A stretch of 64,000 nt of DNA from UKL13-2 sp031414695 (GTDB taxonomy: Bacteria > Pseudomonadota > Gammaproteobacteria > Burkholderiales > Usitatibacteraceae): positions 1 through 64,000 of the forward strand of contig JANNWG010000016.1 in NCBI GenBank assembly GCA_031414695.1, read 5' to 3'. The notes under the pieces are model-generated. The model was not told where the DNA came from, ran no database searches, and saw nothing but the letters and a program-made list of their open reading frames with translations. Both the position numbers and the translations under genes were made by a program. How positions within the stretch are numbered: position 1 is the stretch's first letter; each line of letters opens with the position of its first letter. Below, piece after piece: positions 1 to 7,435 of this stretch.

Positions 1-286
1 CGCCCTACGCCAGCCATGACCACTGTGCACCACAAAACATACCCACTAACTTCACGCCAACAATGCTCGCGCCATTGCCTATTCAACCTAGGAAAATTTA
101 TGTGAAAAGCGTCTAACCGAACAGTATTGGGTCAGGCCTTGACTCTTGCTTACCTTGAATCAAAGAGGCAAGCGTTTTTTGTTTTCCAACACAACTTTTC
201 CCTGTCAGATTAAAACAGTTGACGCTGGCCTCTTCGATTAATAAATGCCCCCAAACGCTCGCCCAACAAAGACGTTTCGCTTAACC
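1..286. other. Gene-free left edge
   Basis: No open reading frame with a plausible start or recognisable product is seen here. A weak CTTGC/GCAAG pairing with a following T-run lies near 145-182 and could be part of a terminator, but the stem is only 5 bp. The segment lies downstream of the minus-strand methyltransferase, so termination signals would be expected. Confidence 0.3.
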
Positions 287-1399
287 TTATCCCACTGTCC
301 GCACACAAAACTCAGGCGTTAATCCGTTGGCGTAAATTTTTTCTGCTGATTTGTTTGATGATATGCGTGTCATCACCGCGAGCATTTGCGTGGGTTTGAT
401 GTGGCCTTGGTGAATTTCGTGGATGTCGCGGGCGTGGACGCGGTCGATGAAGTTGCGATCCCACTCGCGATTTGGGTCGAAATTGGGGCCGATGGCACGG
501 TCGATAAAGGGGGCGATGATGTTGGAGAAGCCACAGAAAAAATCAAACGAAAACCGCGTGACGAGTAGCGGCAAAATATCTTGCGCGCGAATGCCTTCAA
601 AGTTGGCGGCTGGCGCGTTGTCCTCGCGGAAGTTCATCTCAACGCGTTCGGTGTGATGGTTATAGCGATATTGTGCAGGCAGCTCGCGCCATAATTCCTC
701 AACGATTGCGCCAGCCTCCGGCCAGCGCGCGTGGCCGTTGCGACCAATCATGTCGGCGACGATAAAGCTGCCATCGGGCGTGAGCGCTTCGGCGATGACG
801 TCGAAGAGATGTTCGAGTGAAATCACATGATGCAGCGATTGATTGGCGATTACGGCGTCGTATTGTGCTGATGCTTCGGGGTGCCAAGTGTTGAAGTCGC
901 CTTTGATCGGCACGATGTGTTTGGCGACGCTGGCGGCGCTCGCCAGGCTGAGGCCTCGCGCGAGCATGGCGTCGTTAAAGTCGAGACAGTCGATGGTGAA
1001 ATTGTTGAAGCCTTTGTCGATGAGTGCGACAGCAAGCGCAATTTCCATGTCGCAATTGCCTGCGCCGATGCTAATAAAACGCCTGCGGCGATTAGTGTCA
1101 TCGGGGTCATCTCCAAATTGGCGGCAAAGATAATGCACAAAAAACGCATTCGGATTGGAGAACCCATGCGCTTCCAGCGTGGGACGCAAATGTTTGTTTG
1201 ACCAGTAATGAAAAATTGGCGGCAACTCATGGACGGCATCGCAATCGGAAAAGGTCGCTTTTTCAAGCGCAGCGCGCAGTCGATAGCGAAGTGAGTCAGG
1301 TAGCCAGAGGCGTTTCGGGTCGAGCAAAAAACCAGCGACTCGTCTGGCAAGGGGGAGCAAACCGATGGCTTTTAGCAACCGTTTGAGACTATTGAGCAT
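287..1399 (-). CDS. Class I SAM-dependent methyltransferase
   Basis: A protein of about 370 residues with a Rossmann-type methyltransferase core in its middle. The glycine-rich SAM-binding motif reads ISIGAGNCDMEIALAV, followed by an acidic strand end (IDCLDFND), a motif resembling YDAVIANQSLHHV and a post-motif FIVADMIGRNGHARW. The 'ANQSLHHV' stretch is typical of small-molecule methyltransferases of the Methyltransf_11/12 type. The basic, hydrophobic N-terminus (MLNSLKRLLKAIGLLPLARR) could be an amphipathic membrane-association helix. I chose the ATG at 1399; an in-frame TTG at 1453 would add 18 residues, and neither has a good ribosome site. It stands alone, so the substrate cannot be inferred. 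Confidence 0.75.
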   Translation of the reverse strand: MLNSLKRLLKAIGLLPLARRVAGFLLDPKRLWLPDSLRYRLRAALEKATFSDCDAVHELPPIFHYWSNKHLRPTLEAHGFSNPNAFFVHYLCRQFGDDPDDTNRRRRFISIGAGNCDMEIALAVALIDKGFNNFTIDCLDFNDAMLARGLSLASAASVAKHIVPIKGDFNTWHPEASAQYDAVIANQSLHHVISLEHLFDVIAEALTPDGSFIVADMIGRNGHARWPEAGAIVEELWRELPAQYRYNHHTERVEMNFREDNAPAANFEGIRAQDILPLLVTRFSFDFFCGFSNIIAPFIDRAIGPNFDPNREWDRNFIDRVHARDIHEIHQGHIKPTQMLAVMTRISSNKSAEKIYANGLTPEFCVRTVG

Positions 1400-1734
1400 G
1401 GAAAAGTGGGGGTTCACAGTTTGGGGCTGGCGTGGGACGTGCGTGTGAATCAAAGGGGTTGGCGTTGAATAGCACTTACTCAGCAGCTAAATAGCTGATT
1501 AGCAATAAACAAAGCAGTCGGTATACATCGAATGGCAAGGCGGCGTGTCTAGACAATATCCACCAGTTAAGAAGCCGATCAAGGTGAATGCTAATTCAAT
1601 TACGTGCGCACAGCAACGCCATGCCAAATGACTTGCTACCAACACCGATGCCAGCGGATTAGCGCGTGTTTGCTGTATTGAATTTGTTGCTGACAGCTTC
1701 GAGTCTTGACAGGCGCAACTGCAAAGCTTTGTAT
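1400..1734. other. Intergenic region before the PIN remnant
   Basis: No intact gene is seen. The region is broken by stops in the plus frame that leads into the VapC-like remnant (TAG at 1660). It may hold decayed N-terminal sequence of that gene, but I could not identify the expected DTN-type start motif in any frame. Confidence 0.3.
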
Positions 1735-2013
1735 GTCGTTGAACTCTATTGTTAAAACAAAGTGCGCAAACGTCTGGAGTCTGTAGCATCGGCGCGACAG
1801 GTCACAGAGGCATGGTCTGCATTGATGCCGCGCATGCCCTTGTCGGTCACGGTACATAGTGCCGCGCTGAATTTTGCGACCGAGAAGCAGGTGCAGTATT
1901 CGGATGCGCTGATCATCGCGATTTGCGCCGAGCATGGCGTGACGCAGCTCTATACCGAGGATGCACCTTCGGCACCAAAGCTATTTGGCGTGAAATGTGT
2001 TTCTCCATGGTAG
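1735..2013 (+). pseudogene. VapC-like PIN-domain toxin remnant
   Basis: The C-terminal half of a PIN-domain protein can be read from 1762 to the TAG at 2011-2013. The stretch QVQYSDALIIAICAEHGV, then LYTEDAPS and the ending GVKCVSPW, match the VapC pattern in which 'WDALI..AA...GC..L.SED' is followed by a terminal 'V.NPF'. The second acidic pair of the PIN active site is therefore present. Upstream in the same frame VVELYC is followed by TAA (1753-1755), then NKVRKRLE, which resembles the helix before this region in VapC. The N-terminal third with the first catalytic Asp was not found, and no VapB antitoxin lies beside it. I read it as a decayed toxin gene. Confidence 0.6.
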
Positions 2014-2160
2014 AGACCAGTTGTAAATACTGCTATCAATAAAATTGCTGACCAACACAACCGCCATTCGACGGACGTGTCCAAGCAAAAAGCCTTCAAA
2101 TTGCCCGCTACTATTGCACTTTGCGGATTACGTATCACGTCATTTGGCGTGCCATATTGT

Positions 2161-2179
2161 GCACGTGATTAGCACGTGC
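2161..2179. repeat. 7-bp inverted repeat upstream of the carboxyltransferase gene
   Basis: GCACGTG, a five-base loop, then CACGTGC, about 107 bases before the start of the next gene. There is no T-run, so it is more likely a protein-binding palindrome or chance than a terminator. Confidence 0.3.
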
Positions 2180-2285
2180 AGCAGCACGCTTATCGCCGTG
2201 AAAGCGCCACTCACACAATCTCGCAAGCGGCTGACTACTGTTGCGCGTTATGATATTTTTTCTTAAATTTTTATTATCACTTTTT

Positions 2286-3482
2286 ATGATTGATCAATTC
2301 AAAGCCGCAGTTGAGTTTCAGCCACAGGGCGCAAGTGTTGGTAATTTATCAATTGGGCGCGGTACGGTAGATCGTAAGCCCACCTATGTCGCGTTGATTG
2401 AAAATAAAATTACTTCCGGCGCCATTGGCGTGGCGGAGTGCGATAAGTTGGCGAGCTTATTTAAAGTGGTTGCCGCGCAGCGTGCGCCACTGGTTTTATT
2501 TATTGATTCTGCTGGTGCGCGCGTCACTGAGGGCTTACCCACACTGGGTGCATTTCGGCGCATGTTTAATGCAGCGCTCAAATTGCGCGCCCTTGATACG
2601 CCGCTGGCTTGTGTGATCGGCACGCACTGTTTTGGTGGCGCGAGTATGTTGGCTTCGCTTTGCGGCGTGCGTTATTTCAATAGTCAAAGTAAGTTGGCCA
2701 TGTCGGGACCAACAATTTTGGCGGCAGCTGCGGGCGCTTCTGTATTAGATGAAAGCTTTCGTGCGATTGCAGAAGCCAGCGTGGGACAAGCTGGCCGATT
2801 GGCATTAAGTACGAAGCATGTGCGTTTTGCAGGTGATGTGTCGTTCGTCATTACTGCGCGTGCCGAAGATGTTGCTGCTGCATTACAGGCACGACTCGAT
2901 GCAACAAAACCTAAAGTGAACAATGAAGTTAACGCGATTAATCGTAATGATTTAAATGCGCTTTATCCAAATGGCTACACGGTGAGCGAGACGCAAGGTG
3001 TGCTGATTGGTAGCGCGGGAGAGACCATCGCCATCGTCGGCAGCGTAGATCGTCAAGCCATGACCGCCGCACGCGCATGGGCAATGTGCGTGCAATGTCA
3101 AAAAATACTCGCCCTACCTAAGTTGCCTGCGGCACTACATGTACTCATTGATTGTGAATCACACTCATCAAAGTTAGAAGATGAAAAAGTAATGCTCTCC
3201 GAATACTTAACGATATTGTCGTGTACGTTATGGCAAGTTGCTCTACGCGGGGTAAAGATAGAAACCACTGTGCTCGGCAAACTTGGAGGTGGAATTTATG
3301 TGGCTCTTGCGGCAGCATCGTCATCGGTTAATTTATTGTACGGCGCGCAAATACAGCTACTACCTGGCAAAGCGATTGCGGCAATTCTCGGTGATAGCGA
3401 CAATGCAGCGCCTGAATATACCGAGTATTTGAAGGCGGGTGTGGCGGAGCATGAGTTGAAGCTGGGATTGATTGAGGCGTAA
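2286..3482 (+). CDS. Carboxyltransferase, malonate decarboxylase beta/gamma-like
   Basis: About 398 residues with a crotonase-type carboxyltransferase fold. The N-terminal half resembles MdcD: LVLFIDSAGARVTEGLPTLG, then CVIGTHCFGGASMLASLC and LAMSGPTILAAAAGA, which form the oxyanion-hole and acyl-CoA/ACP-binding segments of this superfamily. The C-terminal third (LGGGIYVALAAASSSVNLL...ALPGKAIAAIL-like) resembles the gamma subunit MdcE, so beta and gamma may be fused in shortened form. In the family these subunits decarboxylate malonyl-ACP. No mdcA, mdcC, mdcB, mdcG or mdcH gene lies nearby, so malonate decarboxylation is not established. The ATG at 2286 is preferred over an upstream in-frame GTG/ATG that would add an unconserved hydrophobic stretch. 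Confidence 0.6.
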   Translation: MIDQFKAAVEFQPQGASVGNLSIGRGTVDRKPTYVALIENKITSGAIGVAECDKLASLFKVVAAQRAPLVLFIDSAGARVTEGLPTLGAFRRMFNAALKLRALDTPLACVIGTHCFGGASMLASLCGVRYFNSQSKLAMSGPTILAAAAGASVLDESFRAIAEASVGQAGRLALSTKHVRFAGDVSFVITARAEDVAAALQARLDATKPKVNNEVNAINRNDLNALYPNGYTVSETQGVLIGSAGETIAIVGSVDRQAMTAARAWAMCVQCQKILALPKLPAALHVLIDCESHSSKLEDEKVMLSEYLTILSCTLWQVALRGVKIETTVLGKLGGGIYVALAAASSSVNLLYGAQIQLLPGKAIAAILGDSDNAAPEYTEYLKAGVAEHELKLGLIEA

Positions 3483-3538
3483 AGTCAGCTTGCCAACCCC
3501 GCTATAATTCCGTCTCAACTTTTTTAAAGCCCTAACTC

Positions 3539-4015
3539 GTGATTGTTTTTAATTTATCTTGCACCCAGCATCATTATTTTGACGGCTGGTTCCGTTCGTC
3601 CGACGAATTTTCGCGCCAATTAACAAAGGGTATGGTGACTTGCCCCATCTGCGGCGATAGCGAAATTACCAAAGCGTTATCTGCGCCACGCATCAATACG
3701 GGTGCGACAAATCCTGACAGCAACGCCACACCTTCACCATTAACGACGACTACACCGCAAGAGGTCATTGGCGCATCAATGGTGCCAAGCTTGCAATCGC
3801 ATATGCTTAAGCAATTCAAAGAATTTGTGCTAACCAACACCGAAAATGTCGGTAGCCAATTCGCCGAAACCGCACGCAAAATGCATTACGGTGAAGAAGC
3901 GCATCGCAATATCCGCGGACGCGTATCAGTTGAGGAGTCGCTGGCATTACGCGAAGAAGGGATTGATACCATCGGTCTGCCGCCCGGCGTGTTGATTGAT
4001 GAAGGCGTGCAGTAA
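3539..4015 (+). CDS. DUF1178 family protein
   Basis: A 158-residue protein starting at GTG. The N-terminus (IVFNLSCTQHHYFDGWFRSS) and a CPICG motif near residue 39 match DUF1178, a proteobacterial family of unknown function. The cysteines at the start and in CPICG suggest a small zinc-ribbon-like site. The middle is a Thr/Ser/Pro-rich linker, and the C-terminal half (ETARKMHYGEEAHRNIRG...EEGIDTIGLPP) is the conserved helical part. It follows the carboxyltransferase gene by about 56 bases and could share its transcript. No catalytic residues are apparent. Confidence 0.8.
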   Translation: MIVFNLSCTQHHYFDGWFRSSDEFSRQLTKGMVTCPICGDSEITKALSAPRINTGATNPDSNATPSPLTTTTPQEVIGASMVPSLQSHMLKQFKEFVLTNTENVGSQFAETARKMHYGEEAHRNIRGRVSVEESLALREEGIDTIGLPPGVLIDEGVQ

Positions 4016-4023
4016 TGAGCGTC

Positions 4024-5223
4024 TTACTTGGCGTCTGTTTTTAGCATCAGCGCCAAAGCGGCAACCACTAGCAATATCGCGCCACCAGCCGCGAATGGAG
4101 CTTTAATATGATAAATCTCAGATAGCGCGCCACCGAGTGCGATGCCTGCACCTAGCCCCGAGACTATAAATGTGCCCGACCAAGTGAATGCCTCGGTGGC
4201 GTATTTGGCTGGTGCAAGACGCGATACCATCAGTGCTTGTGACGCAAATGCGGGTGAGATAGCCGCGCCTGCAATGAAGGCGACCAATGCAAATGCCCAC
4301 GCGGCATCACGTGCGTCAACCGTCAAATGTAGAAACATCAGCGTGCCAAAGAGTGCAAGCAACATTGCAAATTGTCGTTGCAATGGCATGTGCCATTTGG
4401 TCGCGCCAAAGATAGCCCCACCCACCACGCTACCAAGTGAATTACACGCCAGCAATATGCCAGCAAATGCAGGCATGGCGAGCCATGTCGAGTACGCAGG
4501 ATAGCCAACTTCCAGTAGGCCGCAGGCGGTGGCGAGGCCGAGTACGGTGATAAACAATAAGATTAAACGACGGTCAGTCAGCGGGCCTAACAAATGCCGC
4601 GTCGCACTTTCTTCTTGCTTCCAATATTTGAGTGCAGGTGATCGCATAAACGCTAAGATGGAAATTGTTAATGCAAGCCATGCCGCAATTACCGCGATGC
4701 GTGGATTGGCAAAGGCTAACAAAATGCCAATGAAGGCTGGGCCCATCGTGAAATTAATTTCCATCAAAATCGCATCGACTGCAAATGCCATACGTCTGTC
4801 TTCATCGGCGTCAAAGCGATGCCGCCACAAGGTGCGCGTGAGTACCGTAATCGGTGGTGAAAAAATACCCATCGCAATAACGCTTGCGTAAATCAATGCG
4901 ATCGACCACTGTTGCCAGACCGCCACAATAAATAACGCAAAAAATAGCGGCTCACCGATGCCAGTGACTTTGAGCGGCAGCATAGGCCCTATACGATCAA
5001 TGATGCGGCCTTGTACGGGTGCAGCAACGGCCATCGCAAAAAAATACACGCCCAATACAATGCCTGCGACCTTGAAATTACCAAGTGATTCACGCAAAAA
5101 CATCACCATTGATAGCCCCATCATGCCAACAGGCAAGCGCGAGAAAAAGGTAATGACCAGCGTGGCGCGCACATCAGGCAGCGCGATGAAAGTGCGGTAG
5201 GGCGAGAGAAAGTGAGTGAGCAT
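4024..5223 (-). CDS. MFS transporter
   Basis: A 399-residue integral membrane protein with about twelve hydrophobic segments, the usual length for the major facilitator superfamily. The loop between helices 2 and 3 contains GRIIDRIGPMLPLK, a form of the MFS G-x-x-x-D-(R/K)-x-G-R-(R/K) signature. It is convergent with the DUF1178 gene, with 8 bases between the stops. No neighbour indicates its substrate. It resembles sugar- or drug-efflux-type MFS proteins only in a general way. Confidence 0.8.
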   Translation of the reverse strand: MLTHFLSPYRTFIALPDVRATLVITFFSRLPVGMMGLSMVMFLRESLGNFKVAGIVLGVYFFAMAVAAPVQGRIIDRIGPMLPLKVTGIGEPLFFALFIVAVWQQWSIALIYASVIAMGIFSPPITVLTRTLWRHRFDADEDRRMAFAVDAILMEINFTMGPAFIGILLAFANPRIAVIAAWLALTISILAFMRSPALKYWKQEESATRHLLGPLTDRRLILLFITVLGLATACGLLEVGYPAYSTWLAMPAFAGILLACNSLGSVVGGAIFGATKWHMPLQRQFAMLLALFGTLMFLHLTVDARDAAWAFALVAFIAGAAISPAFASQALMVSRLAPAKYATEAFTWSGTFIVSGLGAGIALGGALSEIYHIKAPFAAGGAILLVVAALALMLKTDAK

Positions 5224-5261
5224 TTGCTGGGCGGGAGGTATTGTTGTTGCGAAAAGAATTT

Positions 5262-5330
5262 AGTAAACGGCAATAAAGGCGGGTGATTTCGAGCATTTAT
5301 GCGTCGAGGTAGCCGTCGATATTAGACTTG
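5262..5330. repeat. Dispersed palindromic repeat, copy C
   Basis: An imperfect palindrome of about 65 bases in the gap between panB and the MFS gene. It shares the core GAGCATTTATGC, GCCGTCGATATTAGAC and the overall spacing with copies near 29.6, 36.1, 57.4 and 61.6 kb. It lies downstream of panB on the minus strand and could act in transcript termination or 3' end protection. Confidence 0.45.
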
Positions 5331-5334
5331 TTAT

Positions 5335-6159
5335 TCAACTTTTCTTCACCCCAAAACAATGAACGAGTGATGGGAAGCTACCGTCTCTGACTTCCTTCGC
5401 ATAGGCTTCAGCCGCTTTGCCAATCTCTGCACCCACATCGGCATAGCGTTTGGCGAATTTTGGGGTGAAGTCAGTAAATAGGCCGGTGACATCCTCGGTC
5501 ACCAGCACTTGTCCATCGCACGCGGGCGATGCGCCGATGCCAATAGTAGGTATCGTTAGCGCTTCGGTAACAGCGCGTGCGACTGGCTCAACTGTGCCTT
5601 CAATGAGTACGCCGAATGCGCCAGCAGATTCAAATTGTTTCGCGATGTTCACCCATTTCTGTGCGGCGTCTTCCTCACGGCCTTGTGCTTTAAAGCCGCC
5701 CATTTCGTGTACACGTTGTGGCATGAGGCCGATATGCGGCATCACGGGTATGCCGCGCGCAACTAAAAATTCGACAGTCGCTATTAGTTCAGCACCGCCT
5801 TCGAGCTTGAGCGCTTGGCAGCCTGATTCAGCCATCGCACGCGCGCAGTTGCGATATGCTTGCTCGACAGACGCTTGATAGCTGCCGAACGGCATATCGA
5901 GCATCACCATCGCGTGCTGACTGCCGCGCATCACAGCCTGTGTGTGCATGATCATGGTGTCGAGCGAGACGTTTAAGGTGTTGTCCATGCCGTACACCAC
6001 CATGCCTAAAGAGTCCCCGACAAGCAGCACATCGCAGTGCGCATCGATCAGCTGGGCCATTGGTTTTGTATAGGCGGTGAGCATGACGATTTTTGCTTTT
6101 GATTTCATCGCGCGAATGTCAGGCACTGAAATGCGTTTTTGGGTTTGATGGACGCTCAT
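5335..6159 (-). CDS. panB: 3-methyl-2-oxobutanoate hydroxymethyltransferase
   Basis: PanB transfers a hydroxymethyl group from 5,10-methylene-tetrahydrofolate to 2-oxoisovalerate, giving ketopantoate, the first committed step of pantothenate synthesis in the cytoplasm. The protein from the ATG at 6159 is 274 residues, usual for the family. Signature segments are VMLTAYTKPMAQLIDAHCD, LLVGDSLGMVVYGMDNTL (metal-binding Asp and loop), KLEGGAE and PVMPHIGLMPQ, all in the expected order of the TIM barrel. An upstream in-frame ATG at 6210 would add 17 unconserved residues. panC is not adjacent in the window, so panB appears to be a single-gene unit here. Confidence 0.95.
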   Translation of the reverse strand: MSVHQTQKRISVPDIRAMKSKAKIVMLTAYTKPMAQLIDAHCDVLLVGDSLGMVVYGMDNTLNVSLDTMIMHTQAVMRGSQHAMVMLDMPFGSYQASVEQAYRNCARAMAESGCQALKLEGGAELIATVEFLVARGIPVMPHIGLMPQRVHEMGGFKAQGREEDAAQKWVNIAKQFESAGAFGVLIEGTVEPVARAVTEALTIPTIGIGASPACDGQVLVTEDVTGLFTDFTPKFAKRYADVGAEIGKAAEAYAKEVRDGSFPSLVHCFGVKKS

Positions 6160-6255
6160 ATGCGGGCTCGTTGGGCTAAATAGTTCGTGTGAGAAAACAG
6201 TTATAAACAAATTCCCGTTATTATGCCGACATCAATATTTTAGAATTCAACTCAC

Positions 6256-6603
6256 ATGAGAATAATTGTTCGTTGGTGTATTAATGCGTTAGCGCTGTTG
6301 GCGGTGGCGTACTTGTATTCGGGTGTAAACGTGGATGGCATTGTTGCGGCGCTAATTGCCGCATTGGTGCTCGGCTTGGCAAATGCGATTATTCGGCCAG
6401 TGTTGATTTTGCTGACCTTGCCAGTAACGCTGCTGACGATGGGTTTGTTTATCTTCATCATCAACGCGTTTTTATTTTGGTTTGTGGCCGAAGTGGTGCC
6501 GGGCTTTAATGTCACTGGTTTTATGGCAGCGCTCATCGGTTCACTCATGTATTCAGTGATTACGCTGCTGGTGAATGCCATCATCGTAGATAAAAAGAAG
6601 TAA
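6256..6603 (+). CDS. Phage holin family 4 (YvlD-type) membrane protein
   Basis: A 115-residue protein made almost entirely of four hydrophobic helices, with the motif ALVLGLANAIIRPVLILLTLP and the pair FWFVAEVVPGFNV. These identify the YvlD / 'phage holin family 4' group of bacterial chromosomal inner-membrane proteins. Despite the family name there is no phage context here. The gene is divergent from panB and precedes grpE by about 125 bases. Its function is not known, and a simple envelope role is only a guess. Confidence 0.85.
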   Translation: MRIIVRWCINALALLAVAYLYSGVNVDGIVAALIAALVLGLANAIIRPVLILLTLPVTLLTMGLFIFIINAFLFWFVAEVVPGFNVTGFMAALIGSLMYSVITLLVNAIIVDKKK

Positions 6604-6662
6604 TTAATCTTATTGCTTGCGGCGTTATCGGTTCGCGAATCATAAAAATTTTGATTCGCCGA

Positions 6663-6690
6663 CTTGAAATTTTAAGCAGCACCCCAAATT
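6663..6690 (+). promoter_or_regulatory. Sigma-32-type heat-shock promoter of grpE
   Basis: CTTGAAA at 6663-6669 and CCCCAAATT at 6682-6690 with a 12-base spacer match the RpoH consensus (CTTGAAA, CCCCATnT). The grpE start is 38 bases downstream. No CIRCE element for HrcA is visible here. Confidence 0.75.
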
Positions 6691-6727
6691 ACCTATATGA
6701 GTTTGATTTTTAAGGGAAATTTGGACT

Positions 6728-7282
6728 ATGGATGCGCACGAAAATAAACAAAATGATGATCAAAAGCCGGTGGATGAGCAAGCCGCCGCTGAAATTACAC
6801 CTAGCAATCCCGCATTTGACCAAACAGCAGATTTAACGATAAAGCTCGCGACGGCTGAGGCTGCTGCTATTACAGCAAAGGACGATTGGCTACGTGCCAA
6901 GGCTGAGACCGACAATATTCGCCGTCGTGCGGCGGAAGATGTGCTTAAAGCGCAAAAATACGGTGTCGAGAAAATTGCCGATGCACTCTTGGCTGTTAAA
7001 GACAGCATGGATGCCGCGCTAAAGGTGGAAACGCCGTCGGTTGACTCCTACAAACAGGGTGTAGAACTCACAGCACGTCAGTTAACGTCTGTTTTTGAAA
7101 AATTCTCAATTCAAGAGCTTGACCCCGTCGGCGAAAAGTTTGACCCGACCAAACACCAGGCGATCGCCTCCGTTGAATCTGATCAAGCGCCCAATACGGT
7201 TGTGGCGGTAATGCAAAAAGGCTACACCCTGCATGAGCGTGTGTTACGTCCGGCGCTGGTGACGGTGGCGAAGGGCAGTTAG
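6728..7282 (+). CDS. grpE: Nucleotide exchange factor GrpE
   Basis: GrpE releases ADP from DnaK and so resets the Hsp70 cycle. The 184-residue protein has the acidic disordered N-terminus, then the long coiled-coil helix (DDWLRAKAETDNIRRRAAED), and the C-terminal beta domain with FDPTKHQAIASVES and the ending VLRPALVTVAKG, all characteristic of GrpE. It is the first gene of the heat-shock cluster and lies just downstream of a sigma-32-type promoter. A 153-base gap with its own heat-shock promoter separates it from dnaK. Confidence 0.97.
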   Translation: MDAHENKQNDDQKPVDEQAAAEITPSNPAFDQTADLTIKLATAEAAAITAKDDWLRAKAETDNIRRRAAEDVLKAQKYGVEKIADALLAVKDSMDAALKVETPSVDSYKQGVELTARQLTSVFEKFSIQELDPVGEKFDPTKHQAIASVESDQAPNTVVAVMQKGYTLHERVLRPALVTVAKGS

Positions 7283-7347
7283 GCGTTGAGCGTTAAGTGT
7301 TGAGCGTCGAGCGTCGAGCGTTTAGCGTTGCTACGATAAACGCTAAA
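7283..7347. repeat. GAGCGT-rich short tandem repeats with a hairpin
   Basis: Just after grpE the sequence repeats variants of a six-base unit (GTTGAGCGT, GTCGAGCGT twice, GTTTAGCGT). It then folds back: TTTAGCGTT at 7321-7329 pairs with AACGCTAAA at 7339-7347. It could end or attenuate the grpE transcript, leaving dnaK to its own promoter, but there is no T-run. Confidence 0.55.
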
Positions 7348-7366
7348 GGCCAAACGCCAAACCCTA

Positions 7367-7395
7367 CTTGAAGAAACGCTAACTCGCCCCCAATT
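7367..7395 (+). promoter_or_regulatory. Sigma-32-type heat-shock promoter of dnaK
   Basis: CTTGAAG at 7367-7373 and CCCCAATT at 7388-7395 with a 14-base spacer. It lies 41 bases before the dnaK start and agrees well with the RpoH consensus. This gives dnaK a promoter separate from that of grpE. Confidence 0.7.
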
Positions 7396-7435
7396 ACAAA
7401 TTATCTAAATTAACAAAGTATTAAAGGAAAAAATC

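Noticed and set aside
6256..6603. Prophage signal suggested by the 'phage holin' family name
   Set aside because: The YvlD-type family is chromosomal, and no other phage gene is nearby.
6604..6727. CIRCE operator for HrcA before grpE
   Set aside because: I looked for TTAGCACTC with a nine-base spacer and GAGTGCTAA and did not see it here or at dnaK or lon.
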